64,000 bases of DNA from Oscillatoria sp. HE19RPO (GTDB lineage: Bacteria > Cyanobacteriota > Cyanobacteriia > Cyanobacteriales > Laspinemataceae). Both the position numbers and the translations under genes were made by a program. The DNA lies in NCBI RefSeq assembly GCF_024220515.1, contig NZ_JAMXOT010000036.1, positions 1 through 64,000 on the forward strand, read 5' to 3'. Each line of letters starts with the position of its first letter. Position 1 is the stretch's first letter. The notes beneath the pieces are model-generated. The model was given only the letters and a program-made list of their open reading frames with translations. It ran no database searches and was not told the origin of the DNA. Below, one piece after another: positions 1 through 8,151 of this stretch.

Positions 1-575
1 CACCACCACCCCCACCAAGACTGCAAAGCTCCAACCCTTGGAAAATCTTGCAAGAAAAGTATGACAAAAAGGAAATGATTGAGGTTCAGATAACAAGTGT
101 CAATGATGGTGGCATCCTTGTTAAAGTATTCAATCTTAGTGGCTTTATACCTAAAAGCCATCTTGTGCTACCACAGCATACATACGGTGGCCTTGTTGGT
201 CAATCATTAGAAGTTTTAATTTTAGAGATAGAAAAAGCAACTCGGCAATTAAAATTTTCAGAAAGACTGCTTAGAGTCTCGTATTTACAAGTGGGACAAC
301 TGGTTGAGGGCAAAATAATTACAATAGAAAATAGGAGGGTAATTATTGAATTTAATAATGGGTTAAAAGGATGTTTACATATAAGTGAAATCAGCAAAAA
401 CTATGTGGAATTCATAGATAATATGTTTCAAATAAATCAAACCCTAAAGGCATTTATTATCAGAGTAAATACCTCGGGAACTAGAATTGATCTTTCAACA
501 AAAGCCCTAGAAAAATATCCAGGAGAAATGTTGACAAATATGTCTGAAGTTATGAATAGAAGCCAGATTTTCTGA
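1..575 (+). CDS. S1 RNA-binding domain protein, 5' end outside window
   Basis: The reading frame is open to the left edge of the window. The residues upstream of the first possible start (TTG at 48, ATG at 75) already match the S1 family pattern: NPWKILQEKY followed by a strand and GFIPKSHL. The gene therefore very probably begins outside the window. Two S1 OB-fold units are visible. The first has 'GFIPKSHL' and the second has 'GCLHISEIS', the usual RNA-facing strands. Such proteins bind single-stranded RNA, either in the ribosome as S1 or as S1-like accessory proteins. A stretch of prolines precedes the first unit. The AT-rich composition differs from the GC-richer neighbours. Full-length cyanobacterial S1 has three or more repeats, so whether this is ribosomal S1 or a paralogue cannot be told here. 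Confidence 0.8.
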   Translation, partial: PPPPPRLQSSNPWKILQEKYDKKEMIEVQITSVNDGGILVKVFNLSGFIPKSHLVLPQHTYGGLVGQSLEVLILEIEKATRQLKFSERLLRVSYLQVGQLVEGKIITIENRRVIIEFNNGLKGCLHISEISKNYVEFIDNMFQINQTLKAFIIRVNTSGTRIDLSTKALEKYPGEMLTNMSEVMNRSQIF

Positions 576-698
576 TGCTAGGCAGAGAATCTCTTCCTAG
601 GTGTTAAACTGCATAGGGAGAATCTATATTTTATTTTGAAAAGATTAGTGGCGCTTTGTTTTCTGCTGGGCTAACAAATTCTATTGAGCAGTGAGAGT

Positions 699-739
699 CC
701 CGCGAAGGATGCAAGAGTCAATCAGCAATCCTTCGCGGG
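699..739. repeat. Inverted repeat, 12-bp arms
   Basis: Perfect arms CCCGCGAAGGAT (699-710) and ATCCTTCGCGGG (728-739) enclose a 17-nt loop. Part of the right arm (GCAATCCTTC) recurs near 775-785. It lies 120 bases past the S1-domain gene and has no T-tract, so it is more likely a dispersed palindromic repeat than a terminator. Confidence 0.6.
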
Positions 740-813
740 GAAGTGCCGATCGCCTCCTAAAATTGCTGCCATCCGCAATCCTTCTTAAGTGAAGCGGCGA
801 TCGCCACCTGTCT

Positions 814-990
814 TTATTGCTGGATCCCACTCACTTCACCTTTCCTGGCTTCTCGAATTTCCCGCATCCGGTTTTGATATTTTAAGGCGATGTCTGTTGC
901 CAGTTCGCTGGTTGTTCGGGCCTTTTGTTCGGCGAGTTTTGTCATTTCCAACAGTTCAAGCAGGGTTGTTTCATCGGGTAGCTCTTTCAT
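814..990 (-). CDS. Small hypothetical protein, 58 residues
   Basis: Translating the minus strand gives a 58-residue, highly charged, helix-favouring protein (MKELPDETTLLELLEM at the start, ending VSGIQQ). A purine-rich ribosome-binding-like stretch (AGAGGGA) lies about 5 bases before the ATG. Its start overlaps the TGA of a short upstream frame (987-1091) as ATGA, the arrangement of translationally coupled gene pairs. That upstream frame has no start codon, and the preceding stop lies at 1092-1094 inside the 3' end of the DUF1622 gene, so it may be the tail of a lost gene. I do not recognise the family. Small charged helical partners of this kind are often antitoxin-like, but nothing here proves that. 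Confidence 0.45.
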   Translation of the reverse strand: MKELPDETTLLELLEMTKLAEQKARTTSELATDIALKYQNRMREIREARKGEVSGIQQ

Positions 991-1071
991 CGTAGTCCCT
1001 CTAAGCGATTCAGAATTTGTTCAACAAACCGCAGTTCCCTGGGCCAATGTGAGACCGCCAGGGACGGCAGT

Positions 1072-1464
1072 TTAGGCTTGAGCCGGACTGTTTAATTGCG
1101 CGACTTCCGGGGTCGCTTTGGCGATCGCCTGCAATAATAAATAATTCAGGACTGTTCTCACCGCAATAATCGCAACTAACCGGGCGATATCATCCCACTG
1201 ACTGGAAATCATGGTTTTTAAAATCGTCGCCCCAATCAGGAAACTTAACCCTAAAGAAAACGAATATCCCATCACTAAGCGGCTGCGTTGAAATGCCTCC
1301 ATTGTCTGAGGTTTTAACAGAGCATCTTTGACAAAAATAATTAAAGCTCGGGTGACTCCCAGGCCAATCACTAATATCGCTAAAAGTTGGCATAAACTGG
1401 TTAGAATGATATTTCCCGATATAACGAGAGTTGTCATTCCAGTTTCAATTCCTTGCAAATTCAT
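1072..1464 (-). CDS. DUF1622 family membrane protein
   Basis: This 130-residue integral membrane protein has three predicted transmembrane helices: about residues 18-40 (after VISGNIILTS), 65-88 (GYSFSLGLSFLIGATIL) and 96-115 (ARLVAIIAVRTVLNYLL). The order of segments and the 'F.R.RLVMGYSF..GL.FLIGA.IL.T' and 'IIAVRT.LNYLL' patterns are those of DUF1622, a widespread bacterial inner-membrane family of unknown function. The length fits the family (about 120-130). It stands alone; the neighbouring small gene is on the same strand about 80 bases downstream. The ATG at 1464 is the only reasonable start. No motif suggests a substrate. Confidence 0.8.
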   Translation of the reverse strand: MNLQGIETGMTTLVISGNIILTSLCQLLAILVIGLGVTRALIIFVKDALLKPQTMEAFQRSRLVMGYSFSLGLSFLIGATILKTMISSQWDDIARLVAIIAVRTVLNYLLLQAIAKATPEVAQLNSPAQA

Positions 1465-1973
1465 CGTTTTTTGATTAATAATTTTTGCTGATTGTTTACC
1501 CTAAATCGATGTTCATCGGAAGAGGGATTTTCACGGGCCTAACTCATCAGGAGAGAGGTGGTGGTAACTCTAGTTTAATACAAAGGTGAAGCCATTTCCC
1601 TTGGACCTCCAGGAAATCTGACCGGCGATCGCCCCAGGGTCGAGCATCCGAGGCCCGCTGGAAACCCTAGATTTGCCCTGGTTTTGGACATTTCCCGAGG
1701 GATGAGAACCCGATCCTAACAAGCCCGGTTAATGGCCCTAATTGGGTACGAATGAGTAAAAGCTTTGAGAAAAACCCTCTTTATCTTTTCCCGACTGTAG
1801 CAACACCCGAGGATTTCATCACCAAAATATATCCTGGGATAGTGGGAGACCCACCCGAGACGGGGCTAAACTGGCTCTGAATCGGTCAGAGTTCGAGTTC
1901 TGGGCTGAATCAGACCCAGAGGAGAACCTGTGGGAATTTTATCAAATTTTTAGAAAAAGTTGGAGGCACAATT
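1465..1973. other. Intergenic stretch, no gene seen
   Basis: This is about 500 bases between divergent genes. Frames are closed on both strands. One HIP1-like site (GGCGATCGCC) is present near 1623. No tRNA, terminator or clear promoter could be supported. A GGAGG ribosome-binding site at about 1962 belongs to the next gene. Confidence 0.5.
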
Positions 1974-2222
1974 ATGTTATATCAACGCATATTAGCACGG
2001 GGAAGTCAAGGGGAAGATGTTCAAGAACTTCAACAGATTTTATTAAATATGGGATACGATTTGGGCAAGGCGGGGGTTGATGGAAAATTTGGTCCTGAAA
2101 CCGAAGCAGCGGTAAAAATTTTTCAAGGAGATATTAATCTGCAATATCCGGAAGCCACGGTGATTATCGATGGACAAGTCGATCGCCAAACTTGGTTTTT
2201 TTTGAAAAAAATCCGTTCCTAA
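1974..2222 (+). CDS. Peptidoglycan-binding (PG_binding_1) domain protein
   Basis: This 82-residue protein is essentially one PG_binding_1 domain. 'RGSQGEDVQELQQILLNMGY', 'DGKFGPETEAAVKIFQ' and 'DGQVDRQTWFFL' match the three-helix repeat that packs against cell-wall peptidoglycan. A strong ribosome-binding site (TTGGAGGC) lies about 10 bases upstream of the ATG. No signal peptide is visible, which is common in cyanobacterial one-domain members; the export route is unknown. In larger proteins this domain anchors amidases or transglycosylases, but here no catalytic domain is attached. Confidence 0.85.
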   Translation: MLYQRILARGSQGEDVQELQQILLNMGYDLGKAGVDGKFGPETEAAVKIFQGDINLQYPEATVIIDGQVDRQTWFFLKKIRS

Positions 2223-2412
2223 ATCAGAGACAGGTTCATCCTTAACCCACCTAACAAGCGGTTGAACTGGCATTTGTTCATCCGGGTAACAGAGGGGAAG
2301 GCGAACGAGTCTGAAATTCGAGGAGATACTCAGGCAGTCGGCGATCGCCTCCAGTCAGACTCACTCTGTCCGCTCTCACTACCTCCGAATTAAATACAAA
2401 ATAGTCTCACCC

Positions 2413-2433
2413 GTTAACTTAAAAAAAGTTAAC
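2413..2433. promoter_or_regulatory. Dyad GTTAACTT-N5-AAGTTAAC, possible operator
   Basis: A perfect 8-bp inverted repeat separated by AAAAA lies about 110-130 bases before the sugar-binding protein gene. A weaker dyad (AAGTTT ... AAACTT) follows about 10 bases later. The symmetry and position are what an operator for a sugar-responsive regulator would look like, but no regulator gene is nearby and the role is inferred. Confidence 0.35.
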
Positions 2434-2541
2434 TCTTTGATGAAGTTTGGTTAAGAAACTTAAAATTATTTGTTTTTTCTTCCCTAAACGAACACAAAGA
2501 TCCAATTTGTTGTGAAGATAGAGATCAAACGGGAACCAATT

Positions 2542-3855
2542 ATGTTTGGGAATCACAATCAACCCGCCATGAAATTTAAACGTTTATATCGAATGCTTGC
2601 TTTTACCGTCTTCCTCCTGAGCATCATTGTGGGATGTGCCAGGAATGCTAGGGACAGCGGTACCCTGGAAGTTTGGGCACACGCGGGCCAAGATTCAGAA
2701 CGAATCACTCTCGAAGAACAAGTGAATCGGTTTAATGCTGCTCACGATGATGTCACCGTTAGGCTCACATTTCTCCCAGAAGGCTCCTATAATGCCCAAG
2801 TCCAAGCGGCAGCAATCTCACGGGATTTGCCCGATGTGCTAGAATTTGATGGGCCATTTATCTATAATTATGTCTGGCAGCAAAACCTCCGACCCATTGA
2901 TGACTTGATTTCTCCAGAAGTTCGCATGGATTTGTTGCCGTCGATTATCACCCAGGGAACCTATAACGATCGCCTCTATTCCGTCGGTACTTTTGATTCC
3001 GGACTGGGAATTTACGGACGCCGCAGTGTGCTAGAATCTGCTGGAATTCGTATCCCCCAAGGCAATGCCGACGCCTGGACCGCAGAGGAATTTAATCGCG
3101 CTTTAGCCACCTTAGCTGAAAATGACCCGGACGGACAAGTGCTGGACCTCAAATTGAACTATTCGGGAGAGTGGTTTACTTATGCCTTTATGCCGCTATT
3201 ATATTCCGCTGGCGGTGCAACCATCGATCGCACAAATTACCAAACCGCTTCCGGCGTCATGGATAGTCCCGAATCCGTCGCCGCAATGGAACAGGTGCAG
3301 TCTTGGATGCAAAATGGCTACGTTGATCCCAATGTAGATGACGCCGCCTTTACCACCGGACGGGTGGCGCTTTCCTGGGTGGGACATTGGGTCTATCCGA
3401 GTTATGCAGAAGCGTTTGGGGATGATTTAGTGGTGTTGCCTCTGCCCAATTTAGGCAATGGCTCGAAAACTGCCCAGGGTTCTTGGAATTGGGGAATCAC
3501 AAAAAGAAGTAACAACCCCCAAGCGGCAATGGCATTTTTAGAGTTTCTGTTACAGCCAAATGAAGTGCTGGCTATGTCCAATGCGAATGGGGCCGTCCCC
3601 GCGACCCAAAGTGCGATCGCGCAATCTCCTTTATACCGCGAAGGCGGACCGTTGCGCTTATTCTCATCCCAATTGTTGAATAACAAAACCGTTCCCCGTC
3701 CCCAAACTCCCGGTTATCCGGTGATTACTTCAGCCTTTCAAGAAGCCTTTAATAACATTCGCAATGGTCTGGAAGTGCAACAAGCCTTAGAACGGGCTGC
3801 CACAGAGATTGACCTAGACATCCGGGATAATGAAGGCTATCCTAACGTCAGTTAG
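2542..3855 (+). CDS. Sugar ABC transporter substrate-binding lipoprotein (SBP family 1)
   Basis: This is the binding component of a carbohydrate (CUT1) ABC importer. A hydrophobic signal segment (LAFTVFLLSIIVGC) ends in a lipobox-like cysteine, so the mature protein should be lipid-anchored outside the cytoplasmic membrane. The body shows the SBP_bac_1 pattern: 'LEVWAHAGQDSE' strand, 'GSYNAQVQAA', 'LPDVLEFDGP', then 'QGSWNWGITKRS' and 'AAMAFLEFLL' near the end. Three starts are possible: GTG 2512, ATG 2542 and ATG 2569. The ATG at 2542 has a GGGAA-like site before it, and 2569 would give the shortest signal peptide. Two permeases and an ATPase follow on the same strand, so this is one operon. 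Substrate cannot be read from sequence; sugars, glucosylglycerol or oligosaccharides are all possible. Confidence 0.88.
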   Translation: MFGNHNQPAMKFKRLYRMLAFTVFLLSIIVGCARNARDSGTLEVWAHAGQDSERITLEEQVNRFNAAHDDVTVRLTFLPEGSYNAQVQAAAISRDLPDVLEFDGPFIYNYVWQQNLRPIDDLISPEVRMDLLPSIITQGTYNDRLYSVGTFDSGLGIYGRRSVLESAGIRIPQGNADAWTAEEFNRALATLAENDPDGQVLDLKLNYSGEWFTYAFMPLLYSAGGATIDRTNYQTASGVMDSPESVAAMEQVQSWMQNGYVDPNVDDAAFTTGRVALSWVGHWVYPSYAEAFGDDLVVLPLPNLGNGSKTAQGSWNWGITKRSNNPQAAMAFLEFLLQPNEVLAMSNANGAVPATQSAIAQSPLYREGGPLRLFSSQLLNNKTVPRPQTPGYPVITSAFQEAFNNIRNGLEVQQALERAATEIDLDIRDNEGYPNVS

Positions 3856-3956
3856 CACTCCCAGAATATCCCCAAATATCCGCGAACTCTTTCCTAGCAG
3901 TGACCGGGTATTTGAGTCAATTCAGAGATTTTCAAGATGAATTTTAATCTAAACTT

Positions 3957-4865
3957 ATGGCCAATCAAACCCCTCTAACTGCTCAAAATGATGCGCGCAG
4001 CGCCCTAGGGATGGCAGCCCCCGCCTTGATTGGATTATTCCTATTTGTGGCCTTGCCTTTTACCTTAGCGGCCATTTTGTCGTTTACGAATTTACGACTC
4101 GGTTCGCCGTTACCTACCCGGTTTATTGGATTAGAACAATATGCCCGAATTTTTAGCGAACCCTCTTTTCGTCGCGCCTTACTTAATAATGCGATTTTTG
4201 CCCTGGTAGTCGTGCCATTGCAAACTGCGATCGCCCTCGGATTAGCCCTCTTACTCAACCGTCCCCTGCGCGGCATGGCAATCTTTCGCACCCTGTTTTT
4301 CATGCCGGTGGTTTTTCCAATGGCATTGGTATCCGTGATTTGGATTTTGATTTACGCCCCCGGTGCCAATGGTATGATGAATTCCTTTCTCGACTTAATT
4401 ACCTTTGGATTATGGGAACCGCGAGATTTCCTCCGTGACCCCTATCTAGCTTTGCCCTCAATTATGCTGCTTTCTATGTGGCAGGGGGTGGGATTTCAAA
4501 TGGTGATTATCCTAGCGGGTTTACAGTCAATTCCCAGTGATTTATACGAAGCTGCCGCTATTGATGGCAGCAATAAATGGAACCAGTTTCGGCACGTCAC
4601 CTTACCCCAATTGCGAAATACTTTGATTTTCGTCATGTTGGTGACTTCGATTCTGTCATTTCGCCTGTACGACCAAATCGAAATCATGACCAATGGCGGA
4701 CCTTTAGATGCCACCACTACTGTTATGTATGAAGCGGTAAGCGCTGCCTATCAACAGCAAAAAATGGCCAAAGGGGCGGCCATGACAGTGGTCTTTTTCC
4801 TAGTCGTTTTGATGATTACCCTCATCCAACGGACTTTGATTAAAGAAGAACGGGCAATTGATTAA
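3957..4865 (+). CDS. Sugar ABC transporter permease (MalF/UgpA type)
   Basis: This inner-membrane subunit of the CUT1 sugar importer has 302 residues and about six transmembrane helices, beginning with 'ALIGLFLFVALPFTLAAIL'. The cytoplasmic coupling loop carries the EAA motif, EAAAIDGSNKWNQF...LPQL, which docks on the ATPase. Length and topology fit the BPD_transp_1 family. It lies 101 bases after the binding-protein gene and 68 bases before the second permease. The ATG at 3957 is the only start before the first helix. Confidence 0.9.
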   Translation: MANQTPLTAQNDARSALGMAAPALIGLFLFVALPFTLAAILSFTNLRLGSPLPTRFIGLEQYARIFSEPSFRRALLNNAIFALVVVPLQTAIALGLALLLNRPLRGMAIFRTLFFMPVVFPMALVSVIWILIYAPGANGMMNSFLDLITFGLWEPRDFLRDPYLALPSIMLLSMWQGVGFQMVIILAGLQSIPSDLYEAAAIDGSNKWNQFRHVTLPQLRNTLIFVMLVTSILSFRLYDQIEIMTNGGPLDATTTVMYEAVSAAYQQQKMAKGAAMTVVFFLVVLMITLIQRTLIKEERAID

Positions 4866-4933
4866 TTCAAACAAGAGTTATGGGAATTTCACGATAGTTT
4901 CCCCATTTTAAATGTTGTTCAGCATAGAGTTCT

Positions 4934-5860
4934 ATGAAACCAATTTCCGGACTACCCAAAGAAAAACCCAATCTCGGTGAGCGAGTTGCCAATCAACCTA
5001 ATCATCAGGAATTAATGGCCAAGCGCAAAAACCAGCAACGGGTTAGTATCATTCTCAGCTATGTGGTTTTGACGATTTTGGCGTTGCTGTTTATTGCGCC
5101 GATTTTATTTATGATTATCGGCAGTTTTAAGCCGGATAATCTGGTGTTAGTCGAGGCGGGTTCATTAAAAGCGTTTGTCCCTGATAATCCGTCGTTGCAG
5201 AACTATGAGGATGTATTTGCACGAGTTAATTTTACCCGATTTTTCTGGAATTCGATTTTTATTACTGGGGCGATCGTCCTAGTGGGACTCCTGGTCAATT
5301 CAATGGCAGCTTATGCCTTTTCGCGCTTGCAGTGGCGGGGACGGGATATAATTTTCCCGGTGATTATCGCGTTAATGATTATCCCTTTTGAAGCTATTGC
5401 TGTTCCCCTGTTCTTTCAAATGACTTGGTTAGGATTACGCAATACTTACACCGCCCAAATCATTCCCTTTATTGCCAATGCCTTTTCCATCTATTTATTT
5501 TACACCTTTTTTATCGTCTTGCCCAAGGAATTGGAAGAAGCAGCCAGAGTAGATGGGGCGGGTCCAATCCGGACCTTTTTTGAAATTATCGTCCCAGTTT
5601 CTAAACCTGTGTTTGCTTCCGTAGCGATTCTGACTTTTTTAACCCAATGGGGGTCATTTTTGTGGCCGACGATGATTGCTGTGGGGGAAAGAGTGCGTCC
5701 TTTACCTGTGGCGATCGCGCAATTTCAAACCTTACCTCCCATCCAATGGGGGGATATTATGGCCTTTGGGGTGATGATGGTTGCACCGATGTTAGTGATT
5801 TTCTTAATCTTCCAAAAATGGTTTGTTCAGGGGGTTGCTTCTTCGGGTATTAAGGGGTAA
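4934..5860 (+). CDS. Sugar ABC transporter permease (MalG/UgpE type)
   Basis: This is the second permease of the importer, 308 residues. A hydrophilic N-terminal tail of about 38 residues precedes the first helix (VVLTILALLFIAPILFMIIG). 'FKPDNLVLVEAG' and the loop before helix 2 follow the MalG pattern. The EAA coupling loop is EAARVDGAGPIRTFFEIIVP. The C-terminus (FVQGVASSGIKG) is typical of this subunit class, where 'GxxxGAVKG'-like endings are common. It forms a heterodimer with the preceding permease. The gap of about 210 bases to the ATPase gene holds palindromic repeats that could affect mRNA stability within the operon. Confidence 0.9.
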   Translation: MKPISGLPKEKPNLGERVANQPNHQELMAKRKNQQRVSIILSYVVLTILALLFIAPILFMIIGSFKPDNLVLVEAGSLKAFVPDNPSLQNYEDVFARVNFTRFFWNSIFITGAIVLVGLLVNSMAAYAFSRLQWRGRDIIFPVIIALMIIPFEAIAVPLFFQMTWLGLRNTYTAQIIPFIANAFSIYLFYTFFIVLPKELEEAARVDGAGPIRTFFEIIVPVSKPVFASVAILTFLTQWGSFLWPTMIAVGERVRPLPVAIAQFQTLPPIQWGDIMAFGVMMVAPMLVIFLIFQKWFVQGVASSGIKG

Positions 5861-5894
5861 AACAACGGCGGGGGTTAAAACGATTGGCGGCCTT

Positions 5895-6022
5895 GTAGAG
5901 GCGCTTCGCGAAGCGCCCCTACAGTCGCTTAAACCCGACTAAAAACACCACTAAAAACACCACCGCATCAGAATTGCAGTCGTCTTAAGACGACGTAGGG
6001 GCGCTTCGCGAAGCGCCCCTAC
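5895..6022. repeat. Two REP-like palindromes and a 16-bp palindrome inside the ABC operon
   Basis: Two near-identical 28-bp palindromes (GTAGAGG/GTAGGGG...CGCTTCGCGAAGCG...CCCCTAC) lie at 5895-5922 and 5995-6022. A perfect 16-bp palindrome GTCGTCTTAAGACGAC is at 5979-5994, directly against the second. Related palindromes occur at 21733, 43693, 43738, 44037 and 44591, so this is a dispersed family. Its place between permease and ATPase genes suggests it could form stem-loops in the transcript and alter downstream expression. Confidence 0.8.
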
Positions 6023-6076
6023 AGGCGGGGGTTTTAACCCCTCGCCGGTTGTTGAAACTATCCACAAATTAAAACA

Positions 6077-7252
6077 ATGGCAAAAGTAGAATTTGACCAC
6101 ATTTACAAAGTTTATGCCAATGGCTTCACCGCTATGAAAGACCTCTGTTTGACCATTGAAGATGGGGAATTTATGGTTTTTGTTGGACCTTCCGGCTGTG
6201 GCAAATCGACCGCCCTGCGGATGTTAGCGGGGTTGGAAGATATTAGTGCGGGTAAATTAATCATCGGTCAGGATGTGGTGAATAATAAAAGCCCCCAGGA
6301 CCGGAATATTGCGATGGTGTTTCAAAATTATGCCCTGTATCCGCACATGACGGTAAGGCAGAATATGGAATTTCCCCTGCGAATGATGAAAGTGGCGAAA
6401 GGGGAACGACAACAGCGAGTCATGGAGGCGGCGGAAAAGTTGGGATTGACTCATTTGTTGGATAATAAACCCAAACAAATGTCTGGGGGACAACGGCAAC
6501 GGGTGGCAATGGGACGGGCCATTGTGCGAGACCCAGCGGTATTTTTAATGGATGAACCGCTGTCGAATTTGGATGCCAAAATGCGGGTGCAAATTCGTAC
6601 AGAAATTGCGGATTTGCAGCGCAAAATGGGAACGACAACGGTATATGTGACGCACGATCAGGTGGAGGCGATGACAATGGGCGATCGCGTGGCAGTAATG
6701 CGCTTGGGGGAACTCCAACAAGTAGCACCGCCTCAAGAGTTATACGACTGCCCCAGGAATGTCTTTGTGGCAGGATTTATGGGGTCTCCAGCGATGAATA
6801 TCTTTCATAGTGAGTTACGCAAAACCGAAAGCGGTCAATTTGCCATTACCTACGGAACCCAACACCTGGCGATCGCCCCCGAAACCTGCGATCGCTACCG
6901 GGAAATTGAACATTATATCAACAAACCCATTTTTGCCGGATTGCGTCCCGAAGCCTTTTTAATCGCACATAGCAATACGCCAGAAACTCAGAAAATTGAA
7001 GTGGAAGTCACCACCATTGAATCCCTGGGTCATGAAACCATTATTTATTTCAATTCTCCCATTGCCAAAATTGAAATCCAAGATAAAGATGACCTAGCCA
7101 AAGTGCTAGAAAAACCCACAGGAGAGAGTCAATCTATTGCAGTTGCCCGAGTCGGTTCCGCCCAAAAACTGCACCATGCCGACTGCCTCACCCTCGCCGT
7201 CGATACCCGCCAACTTTACCTCTTCGATCGCCACGGCAACGCCATCCTCTAA
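6077..7252 (+). CDS. Sugar ABC transporter ATP-binding protein (MalK/UgpC/MsmK type)
   Basis: This ATPase energises the sugar importer; 391 residues, normal for the MalK class. Walker A is G37-PSGCGKST, the ABC signature is M135-SGGQRQR, Walker B is VFLMD159E160, and the H-loop histidine is H193 (YVTHDQ). All catalytic elements are intact. After about residue 240 comes the regulatory TOBE/MalK-type domain ('FAGLRPEAFLI' is the typical segment), which in relatives can bind regulators. Such ATPases are often shared among several importers. The gene ends the operon and is followed by a hairpin terminator. Confidence 0.93.
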   Translation: MAKVEFDHIYKVYANGFTAMKDLCLTIEDGEFMVFVGPSGCGKSTALRMLAGLEDISAGKLIIGQDVVNNKSPQDRNIAMVFQNYALYPHMTVRQNMEFPLRMMKVAKGERQQRVMEAAEKLGLTHLLDNKPKQMSGGQRQRVAMGRAIVRDPAVFLMDEPLSNLDAKMRVQIRTEIADLQRKMGTTTVYVTHDQVEAMTMGDRVAVMRLGELQQVAPPQELYDCPRNVFVAGFMGSPAMNIFHSELRKTESGQFAITYGTQHLAIAPETCDRYREIEHYINKPIFAGLRPEAFLIAHSNTPETQKIEVEVTTIESLGHETIIYFNSPIAKIEIQDKDDLAKVLEKPTGESQSIAVARVGSAQKLHHADCLTLAVDTRQLYLFDRHGNAIL

Positions 7253-7265
7253 GTATATTTTACCA

Positions 7266-7290
7266 GGACAAGGCCCTCCCTTGTCCTTTC
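7266..7290 (+). terminator. Hairpin after the sugar ABC operon
   Basis: GGACAAGG (7266-7273) pairs with CCTTGTCC (7279-7286) around a 5-base loop and is followed by TTTCC. It begins 14 bases after the ATPase stop codon. The same stem sequence is used at 18163-18187. Confidence 0.65.
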
Positions 7291-8151
7291 CTCATATTTG
7301 ACCCCTCTGTTCTAACCCCATTTTCCCCACCGGACTCATTTATTCTTTCCTCACTTTTTTATCTATTCTCCTCAAGGATGGGTACAGCCGAGATGATAAA
7401 CCGGGTTTTTCCCCAGTACAGTACCGAGAAGATAACCAGGTTTCTGGTTAAAAATGCAGGAAATAAAGCAGACAATTCGCTCCCCAAACCCTGTCACAGT
7501 CCTATTTTCGTTAATCCTTTACCCACACCCTAGCTCAATCCAACTCATAGAAAACCTTTTCTCCGTAATCCTACTGAATTGTTGGGTCCAGGTTCATTGA
7601 ATCTTCACCAAATTTCCTCAAAATCTGATATTGACAAAAATTCATTCAGATGCATCTCCCCCTCTAGGCTGCATGGTTTTGTTCAGTATTGACAAATACA
7701 CCTTGAGGAACCGAATAGCTTCATCAAAAATTTATACCTGTGACTATTGACAGCTTCAATCCAGCAAGTTAGCTTATATTTAAGCCTCTAAAAAATGTTT
7801 CATTTAGGGGTTGACAAAAAACTATTCTTATGATAAAGCGTTGAGGCTTATATAAAATGTGGACCCATATTTCCCAAGAAACTACAACTTTTTGCCTCTT
7901 GAAGAAGAAGAGACTAGCAACTTCCTCAGCAAAATCGGCTTTTCCAAGACTTACATCCCTAAACGTTCCAAGAGATCTGGGATAAAAGCTCACCCTGCCC
8001 CCCTAGAACCGCGATCGGTTCAGGTCGTATAACTGCCCAACAGCGCATTGGCGAGATTGGGGGAACTATTCACCCAATCTCGCCTTGATTTAGCTTGGGT
8101 TGCATCTACACCACCCGTCTACTTCATTAGAAACATAAGGAACCCGTACCC
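7291..8151 (+). promoter_or_regulatory. Long leader of the giant surface protein gene
   Basis: About 860 bases without a credible gene. Four TTGACA hexamers (7631, 7689, 7746, 7811) are spaced about 57-65 bases apart, three of them within ATTGACA. No well-spaced TATAAT partner could be assigned, so the promoter is not pinpointed. A perfect 12-bp hairpin, GGCGAGATTGGG (8050-8061) with CCCAATCTCGCC (8073-8084), lies about 70 bases before the start codon. An AAGGA ribosome-binding site lies about 11 bases before the ATG at 8152. Bases 7381-7450 contain fragments resembling the MITE-like element at 37934. Confidence 0.4.

Noticed and set aside
1880-1930. tRNA-like GTTCGAGTTC stretch
   Set aside because: The flanking bases do not form a 5-bp T-stem and no acceptor or anticodon arm can be folded.
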